This document shows, piece by piece, positions 32,390-37,007 of a DNA stretch of 37,007 nucleotides; position 1 is the stretch's first letter; each line of letters begins with the position of its first letter. The notes under the pieces were generated by a model, which was given only the letters and a program-made list of their open reading frames with translations, made no database searches and was not told where the DNA came from. A program made the translations under genes and the position numbers. Source of the DNA: an uncultured Bacilli bacterium (GTDB lineage Bacteria; Bacillota_I; Bacilli_A; RF39; UBA660); contig CANQRA010000008.1 in the NCBI GenBank assembly GCA_947626125.1, positions 1 through 37,007 of the forward strand, in the 5' to 3' direction.

Positions 32390-32614
32390 TTATCCTTTTA
32401 ACCTCGTTATTAAAGCCCATATATTCTTAATGGAATTGAAATTCGCAGGGATTATTTCTACCGTGGGAATTTCAATATCAAAGGTATCTTCTAATTCGGT
32501 GATTAAAGATAAAATAGTTAAAGAATCTAAATATCTCCCATCTACTAAATTTTCACAGGTCATAAAATCTACATCAAGATTTAATTCATTAAATATATCG
32601 ATTAATTTTTCCAT
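32390..32614 (-). CDS. acyl carrier protein (DltC-like)
   Basis: A 74-aa carrier protein. The phosphopantetheine Ser lies in GRYLDSLTIL (about 30), and the following LITELEDTFDIEIP pattern matches DltC and amino acid carrier proteins. The start is taken at the ATG (32614), not the GTG nine bases earlier, because GAGGAG is too close to the GTG; this remains uncertain. It lies between the decarboxylase and MBOAT genes. It probably receives the aminoacyl group from the adenylation enzyme at 33765. Confidence 0.85.
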   Translation of the reverse strand: MEKLIDIFNELNLDVDFMTCENLVDGRYLDSLTILSLITELEDTFDIEIPTVEIIPANFNSIKNIWALITRLKG

Positions 32615-32622
32615 TTTTATCA

Positions 32623-33768
32623 CTACTCCTCTATCTTTGGAAAATTTAATTTACTTGTTTTAAAATTATCTCTTACAAGCATATCTTTATCTTTATTTTT
32701 TAAAATTACTTTCGGTAAGTCATGACTTAAAAATAAAGATATTCCTTCCGTTACACTGTAAGCACCCGTATTATGAAAAACAATATAATCATTAATTTTT
32801 AATTCTTGTAAGTTAACATTTTTAACTAAAATATCATTAATAGTACATAAAGAACCACATAAATTATAATTAATGATTGTATTTCTTTTAGGTATTTGTT
32901 CCATGTAAGGTATTTTCATAGCCATCGTTTGGCCATAATAAACTAGTTGATTAATTCCCCCATCTAAGATAACAAAATTACCATTTTCATTGGTTTTCAT
33001 ATCAACTACTTTGGTAATGTAAAACCCACAGTTTGCCACAAGAGAACGACCAATTTCTAAATATAATTTAGGCTCAATTTTACTTAATAACTGATTTAAT
33101 TCGGTTAAAAATTCTTCTTCCTTAAAATCATCATCTTGAAAATAATATATTGGTAGTCCTGGACCATATTCTAATTCATTAACGGAAAAATGCAAATCAT
33201 TTTTCAGATGATTAATAAAATCTTGTAAATAATTGATTTCTTTTTCAATTCTTTTTAAGGAATGTTTTTGTGTACCGGAAAAATACTCTAACCCTTCGAT
33301 AACAAGATAATCTTTATCATAGTCTTGAATGATTGTTTCACATTCTTCTTTAGTAATCCCAAATTGATTACCACTGGTTAGCCTTAAAAGCAAATGAATT
33401 TTTTTCTTTCTTTTATGAGCTAAATGCGTAAGCAAATGATATTGTTCCAGCGACTCAATTGTGTATCTTAATACTTCCTCGTTCATTAAGTTTTCCATAT
33501 ACTCTTCTTCTTTATAGACACCCGAGATAACTTTTTTCTGACTAGAAATTTTTAAACCCGCACAAATATCTATTTCTCCCGATGAACAAATTTCTAATCT
33601 TTCTACTTTACTTGCCATAAAAGGAAGAACAAAAGAATTAGCTTTAATGGCATAGACAAAATCATACGGTAACTTACTCTTTAAAAATTGCAGACGACTT
33701 TCTAAAATATCTAAATCAAAAAGATAACTAGGAGTTCCATATTTTTTAATAATGTTTTCTATATTCAT
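32623..33768 (-). CDS. fold-type III PLP-dependent amino acid decarboxylase (LysA/BtrK-like)
   Basis: The 381-aa protein has the alanine-racemase-fold barrel: PLP Lys in VYAIKANSF (about 42), LEICSSGEID, LLLRLTSGNQFGI, EYGPGLP (glycine loop for PLP phosphate), EIGRSLVANCGFY, and the C-terminal NLCGSLCTINDIL (active Cys) and NTGAYSV. This is the diaminopimelate/ornithine decarboxylase family, but lysine biosynthesis genes are absent and it lies in a dlt-like operon. BtrK (butirosin) and VinO (vicenistatin) are relatives that decarboxylate carrier-bound amino acids. The start overlaps the preceding stop (ATGA). The substrate is unknown. Confidence 0.88.
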   Translation of the reverse strand: MNIENIIKKYGTPSYLFDLDILESRLQFLKSKLPYDFVYAIKANSFVLPFMASKVERLEICSSGEIDICAGLKISSQKKVISGVYKEEEYMENLMNEEVLRYTIESLEQYHLLTHLAHKRKKKIHLLLRLTSGNQFGITKEECETIIQDYDKDYLVIEGLEYFSGTQKHSLKRIEKEINYLQDFINHLKNDLHFSVNELEYGPGLPIYYFQDDDFKEEEFLTELNQLLSKIEPKLYLEIGRSLVANCGFYITKVVDMKTNENGNFVILDGGINQLVYYGQTMAMKIPYMEQIPKRNTIINYNLCGSLCTINDILVKNVNLQELKINDYIVFHNTGAYSVTEGISLFLSHDLPKVILKNKDKDMLVRDNFKTSKLNFPKIEE

Positions 33769-35282
33769 ACTTCTACCACTTTCTTTTCGTCTAATTCTTG
33801 TAATTTTTGCCGGTCAATTTTGCCATTTTTATTTAAAGGAAATTCTGAAACTTGCATAAATTTTGCCGGCACCATATAACTAGGTAAGACTTGTTTTAAA
33901 TTCTCTTTAATATCTTCTTTTTTTATATTACCGATATAAAAAGCTTCAATTTTATGCTTTTCTTCTTTAAAAATAACCACTGCCCGGACAATTTCAGGAA
34001 TATCCATCATTGCTTTTTCGATTTCTTCTAATTCAATACGATGACCTTCAAACTTAATTTGAAAATCTTTTCTTCCCATAAAATAGAAATCATTCGCAGC
34101 ATCAATATAGGCTAAATCACCCGTTTTATAAATAATTTCATTATAATGATTATTTAAAGGATTTTGACAGAAATGTTTGGTAGTTATTTCTTTGTTATTA
34201 TAATATCCTAACCCCACAGCAACACCAGAGACACATATTTCGCCCACTTTATTTTTTTCCGTTATTAACAGATCATTTTCATCTAAAAGAAATACTCTTT
34301 CATTTGGAAAAGGCTTACCTAAAGGTATTTTTTCATAATCTTTTTGCTTATTAATAACATGGTAAAGACAATTACAAGTTATCTCCGTTGGGCCATATAA
34401 ATTAACAAATAAAGCGTTAGGTAATTTCTCTTGCCATATTTTTAAATGTTTCATGGGCATAACTTCGCCACTAAATAACACCTTATTAACTGTTTGAGGT
34501 ACTTTATAATCAAGGCCATGAAAAGTAGTAATTAAGCATAATGCTGATACTGCCCAAGTAAGCGTTGTTACTTTGTGTTCACATAGATAATCTAATAAAG
34601 AAGCTGGGGCGGAAAAATATTTTTTTGGTATTAGTAAAAGGGTCCCGCCAACTTTCAAAGAAGTATAAATATCTTTAACCGAAACATCAAAATCTAGAGG
34701 TGCTTGATTAGCAATAACATCATTATCAGCAAAAGGGAAAAGCTCTGTAAATTCCTTAATAAAATCAATAACGGCTTGATGCGAAATAACAACCCCCTTA
34801 GGATTACCCGTCGAACCCGAAGTAAAATTAATATATAAAGGGTCCGAAGATAAATGTTTACTTAAAGCATTCTTTAATATCTCTTCATTAATTGGGTATT
34901 CTTTTAATTCATTAATATTTTTAACTGTTGCATCGGAAAAATATTGTTTAGCCAAAGCATAGTTTTCATCATCAGTAATAACTAACTTAGTTTTAATTGT
35001 CTCTTTAATACTTTGAATTCGTACCTTTGGTAAACTAGGATTAATTAAAGAGTAAAAACAACCAGCATAAATAGTACCTAAAAAACTGATAAGCGCATTA
35101 ATGCTTTTATCCATAAAAACCACGACCGGTTCATTAAACAAATTATTAGCAATAAAACTCCCTACTCTTTTACTACTCATGGCTAAATCTTGATAAGTGA
35201 TTTTTTCATCTTCACAAATAATCGCTATTTTATCTTTGTTAATAAGTAAGTTGTTTTCCACATATTCTACTACATTATTCAT
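33765..35282 (-). CDS. amino acid adenylation enzyme (DltA-like)
   Basis: Activates an amino acid with ATP and loads it on a carrier protein. The 505-aa protein has all core motifs: A3 FTSGSTGNPKGV, A4 LDFDVSVKDIY (Asp that binds the amino group), A5 NLYGPTEIT, A7 YKTGD, A8 RKDFQIKFEGHRIELEEIE, A10 PLNKNGKIDR. It resembles D-alanine:DltC ligase, but LFSGEVMP has Ser where, from memory, DltA has Cys (LFCGEVLP), a residue linked to D-Ala selection. A different or L-amino acid substrate is therefore plausible. It is the first gene of the operon, with a promoter just upstream. Confidence 0.9.
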   Translation of the reverse strand: MNNVVEYVENNLLINKDKIAIICEDEKITYQDLAMSSKRVGSFIANNLFNEPVVVFMDKSINALISFLGTIYAGCFYSLINPSLPKVRIQSIKETIKTKLVITDDENYALAKQYFSDATVKNINELKEYPINEEILKNALSKHLSSDPLYINFTSGSTGNPKGVVISHQAVIDFIKEFTELFPFADNDVIANQAPLDFDVSVKDIYTSLKVGGTLLLIPKKYFSAPASLLDYLCEHKVTTLTWAVSALCLITTFHGLDYKVPQTVNKVLFSGEVMPMKHLKIWQEKLPNALFVNLYGPTEITCNCLYHVINKQKDYEKIPLGKPFPNERVFLLDENDLLITEKNKVGEICVSGVAVGLGYYNNKEITTKHFCQNPLNNHYNEIIYKTGDLAYIDAANDFYFMGRKDFQIKFEGHRIELEEIEKAMMDIPEIVRAVVIFKEEKHKIEAFYIGNIKKEDIKENLKQVLPSYMVPAKFMQVSEFPLNKNGKIDRQKLQELDEKKVVEV

Positions 35283-35317
35283 AACTACCTCAAAACTTCA
35301 CATAAATTTCACTTTTA

Positions 35318-35346
35318 ATTATACCATGAAATTAAAAAAGAGTATA
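35318..35346 (-). promoter_or_regulatory. promoter of the dlt-like operon
   Basis: TATACT and TATAAT are separated by 17 nt, with a TGG extended -10, on the minus strand. AATTTCA and TGAAATT flank the -10 as an inverted repeat and may be a regulator site. The -35 is weak. Confidence 0.5.
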
Positions 35347-35356
35347 TCACTACCCT

Positions 35357-36085
35357 TTATTTTATAATAGAATTTAACGCTAAAGTTATCATATCGTTTA
35401 AACTTCTTTCTCGCTCTTCCCCACTTAGAACAACATCGCTAAATTTAGAATCCACCGCGGTTAAAAGACAAGAAGCTTCTTTTTGAAAATGACTGGCGAT
35501 ATGGAATAAACCAAAGGCTTCCATTTCTTCCCCTAAAACATTTAATTCTTTAGGAATTCTATTTAAAACTCGGTCATAATCAATATAAGGACCAAAAACA
35601 TCCATGGTGGTAATATCACCAACATGTAATTTATATCCTAACTCCTTAGAAGTTTCAATGATTTTCTCATTTAACTCCTTAGATGGGTAAGTTATATTTT
35701 TATCATAATTATCAAAGGTATATGCAAAATTCGTTTCACTATAAGATTTGGTCGCTAAAATTAATTCAGGAACATTAATGTTGGGATTAACTACTCCACA
35801 AGTTCCAATACGAATAATTTTTTCAACATGATAAAAATAATATAATTCAAAAGAATAAATACCCATGCTAGGCATTCCCATCCCAGAACCAATAACTGAT
35901 ACTCTTACTCCTTTATATGTTCCTGTATAACCTAACATATTTCTTAAATTACAAACTTCTTTCGCATTTTCTAAAAAATTTTCAGCGATATATTTAGCTC
36001 TTAAAGGGTCTCCTGGCATTAAAACTAAGGGAGCTATACTTCCTTTTTCGGCATTAATATGAATAGGTTCTTCGCCAATAAACAT
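35357..36085 (-). CDS. deoD: purine nucleoside phosphorylase, DeoD type
   Basis: Splits purine (deoxy)nucleosides with phosphate to base and (deoxy)ribose-1-phosphate. The 242-aa hexameric-type enzyme has LMPGDPLRAKYIAE (phosphate-binding Arg and Gly), GMGMPS, IRIGTCGVV, and the C-terminal EMEAFGLFHIA and AVDSKFSD (the usual Asp that acts on the base, here in VDSKFSD). The start is set at 36085, where AGGAG spacing is right; the track's ATG (36094) abuts the AGGAG. With tdk it gives nucleoside salvage. Confidence 0.95.
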   Translation of the reverse strand: MFIGEEPIHINAEKGSIAPLVLMPGDPLRAKYIAENFLENAKEVCNLRNMLGYTGTYKGVRVSVIGSGMGMPSMGIYSFELYYFYHVEKIIRIGTCGVVNPNINVPELILATKSYSETNFAYTFDNYDKNITYPSKELNEKIIETSKELGYKLHVGDITTMDVFGPYIDYDRVLNRIPKELNVLGEEMEAFGLFHIASHFQKEASCLLTAVDSKFSDVVLSGEERERSLNDMITLALNSIIK

Positions 36086-36114
36086 AATTACCATCTCCTA
36101 ATCTTTATTCTAAC

Positions 36115-36145
36115 AAAAAAAACATATTATGAAATATGTTTTTTT
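36115..36145. terminator. bidirectional hairpin terminator
   Basis: AAAAAACATAT/ATATGTTTTTT is an 11-bp perfect stem with a short loop and flanking T-runs on both strands. It lies between the abiEii remnant and deoD. Confidence 0.75.
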
Positions 36146-36236
36146 AATTTTTGACATTAATTTAACAATGACGATTAATTTTCTAATTTACCCCATATCT
36201 GTTAATTTTAAACTTATTTTGTCAAATATTACTTTT

Positions 36237-36938
36237 TTATACATTAATTTCTTCTTCGCTTAAAATATTAGTTATGTATTCTAATGAATCAAATAAACTT
36301 TCAAAAGATATATTACTAGAATATGGGGCAGTAATCTGATAACTTTTCCACAATTTAATAAGTTGCTCACTTGATTTCATATTATTTAATTGTTCTTTAA
36401 TATTTTCTATATTTAATTCAGTTTCTCTATATTTGAAAGTATTTCTTATTGCTAAAACAAGATTTTTAAAGTTTATTTTTTCTTTATTGTCATTTATCAA
36501 AACATAAATATCATAAAAATCTTTCATTCTAGTATTATAAATATCTCTGTCTATTACAGTTTGATACTTTTCAGCAATAAGGGTTTCCAATGTATACGCG
36601 AGAATTGGTATCTTTTTATCTTCAAAATGTGAATTATACATATAGTGGGTTTCTCTTGGTGTTATTCTATCTCCCGTTGTAAGTTCTATGGCAAGATAAA
36701 CCTTCAAATTATCCATAGTTGCTAAAATGTTTATCTTAAATCCTCCATATTCACTTTCCTGCCTTATATCTTTAACACTTTCAATTTCAAATTTTATTCC
36801 ATCATCAACTTTTGTATTTAATATTTCTGTTATTATTTCTTTTACATTATCTTTCTCAAGTGGCAAACTCTTTAATGTTGCATCCATATCCTTTGTTGTT
36901 CTTTCATCATCACCAATAATAGAAGAAAGTAATTGGTG
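36237..36938 (-). pseudogene. abiEii-type nucleotidyltransferase toxin, 5'-truncated
   Basis: AbiEii/AbiGii proteins are nucleotidyltransferase toxins of type IV-like toxin-antitoxin and phage-abortive systems. The remnant reads LLSSIIGDDERTTKDMDATL, the family's NTase strand, then GGFKINILATMDNLKVYLAI and IPILAYTLETLIAEKYQTVI. The normal N-terminus of about 35-45 residues with the GG active-site start is missing: an in-frame TAA lies right before HQLLSSIIG (36939-36941). The track's 216-aa start (MDATLKS) is an internal Met with no proper ribosome site. The partner antitoxin (abiEi) is not present. The break coincides with the start of different DNA to the right. Confidence 0.75.
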
Positions 36939-37007
36939 TTAGGATAGAAATATAGACACAAAAAAATGGAGAATATGATAAAATAACATACAAGGAAGGA
37001 AGTGTCT
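36939..37007. mobile_element. probable end of an insertion sequence, cut by the window edge
   Basis: Right of the abiEii break the sequence has a short inverted pair (AGACAC at about 36954 and GTGTCT at the end), a -10-like TATGATAAAAT and an AAGGAAGG ribosome site just before the window ends. This looks like the terminal region and first bases upstream of a plus-strand gene, most likely a transposase. The family cannot be named. Confidence 0.4.

Noticed and set aside
32623-33768. lysA (diaminopimelate decarboxylase) of lysine biosynthesis
   Set aside because: Family fits, but no lysine genes are nearby and the operon is a carrier-protein system; naming it lysA would mislead.
36237-36887. 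intact 216-aa gene
   Set aside because: The family segment continues upstream of the Met in frame and is cut by a stop; the Met is internal.
1-37007. UGA read as tryptophan (mycoplasma code)
   Set aside because: Several genes end in TGA at tight ATGA overlaps with the next gene, so UGA is a stop.
1-37007. CRISPR arrays, rRNA or tRNA genes
   Set aside because: No regularly spaced repeats, and no rRNA-like or cloverleaf sequences noticed in the gaps.

Overview
The window comes from a low-GC, AT-biased Firmicute. Both the codon use and the conserved block rpsU-yqeY-yqfC-yqfD-...-ybeY-dgkA-era-yqzL-recO-...-glyRS point to Bacilli. Sporulation genes (yqfC, yqfD, a spoIIIAH-like gene) sit beside many short lysine/asparagine-rich proteins, which suggests an uncultured gut Bacilli lineage near the Mollicutes (RF39/Erysipelotrichia-like). 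That placement is inference. TGA acts as a stop (for example the ATGA overlaps at 33765 and 21382), so this is the standard bacterial code, not the mycoplasma code.

Layout, left to right. 1-730: a leftward promoter with a short leader, then a compact locus that looks like a type I toxin-antitoxin pair (33-aa membrane peptide plus antisense RNA). 734-4942 (minus): rseP, cdsA, divIVA, sepF and glycyl-tRNA synthetase, i.e. membrane lipid, division and translation. 4961-11229: an accessory block lying between recO and glyRS, which are adjacent in Bacillus. It holds a Bro-N protein, a GepA/Panacea-like protein, thymidine kinase, two cell-surface proteins and a divergent XRE regulator with paired operators. 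11253-16550 (minus): the conserved recO-yqzL-era-dgkA-ybeY-vanZ-yqfD-yqfC-yqeY-rpsU block. 16654-19430 (minus): a bacteriocin locus with a C39-peptidase ABC exporter, a short accessory protein and two double-glycine peptides. 19565-22290: spoIIIAH-like gene with a sigma-E-like promoter, a CDP-alcohol phosphatidyltransferase, an unknown anchored protein and fmt. 22354-26998: a DUF4143 ATPase under a promoter set in nested palindromes, then a T-box-controlled ileS. 27058-29439: a stress-type SDR and a divergent phosphohexomutase. 29500-29798: tiny ORFs. 29871-35282 (minus): a five-gene dlt-like operon that also carries a PLP decarboxylase. 35357-37007: deoD, then an abiEii remnant cut at its 5' end by what may be an insertion sequence.

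The most interesting system is the dlt-like operon (adenylation enzyme, PLP decarboxylase, acyl carrier protein, MBOAT, SGNH/DltD-like). It looks like a pathway that activates an amino acid, probably decarboxylates it (possibly while bound to the carrier, as BtrK and VinO do), and moves the aminoacyl group across the membrane onto a surface polymer. Other points worth attention: IleRS has a swapped HIGH motif (GLHH) of the kind tied to mupirocin hyper-resistance; the two bacteriocin peptides are too short for the ORF track; the DUF4143 promoter lies inside a nested palindrome; and the large surface protein has a C-terminal domain of sharply different base composition.
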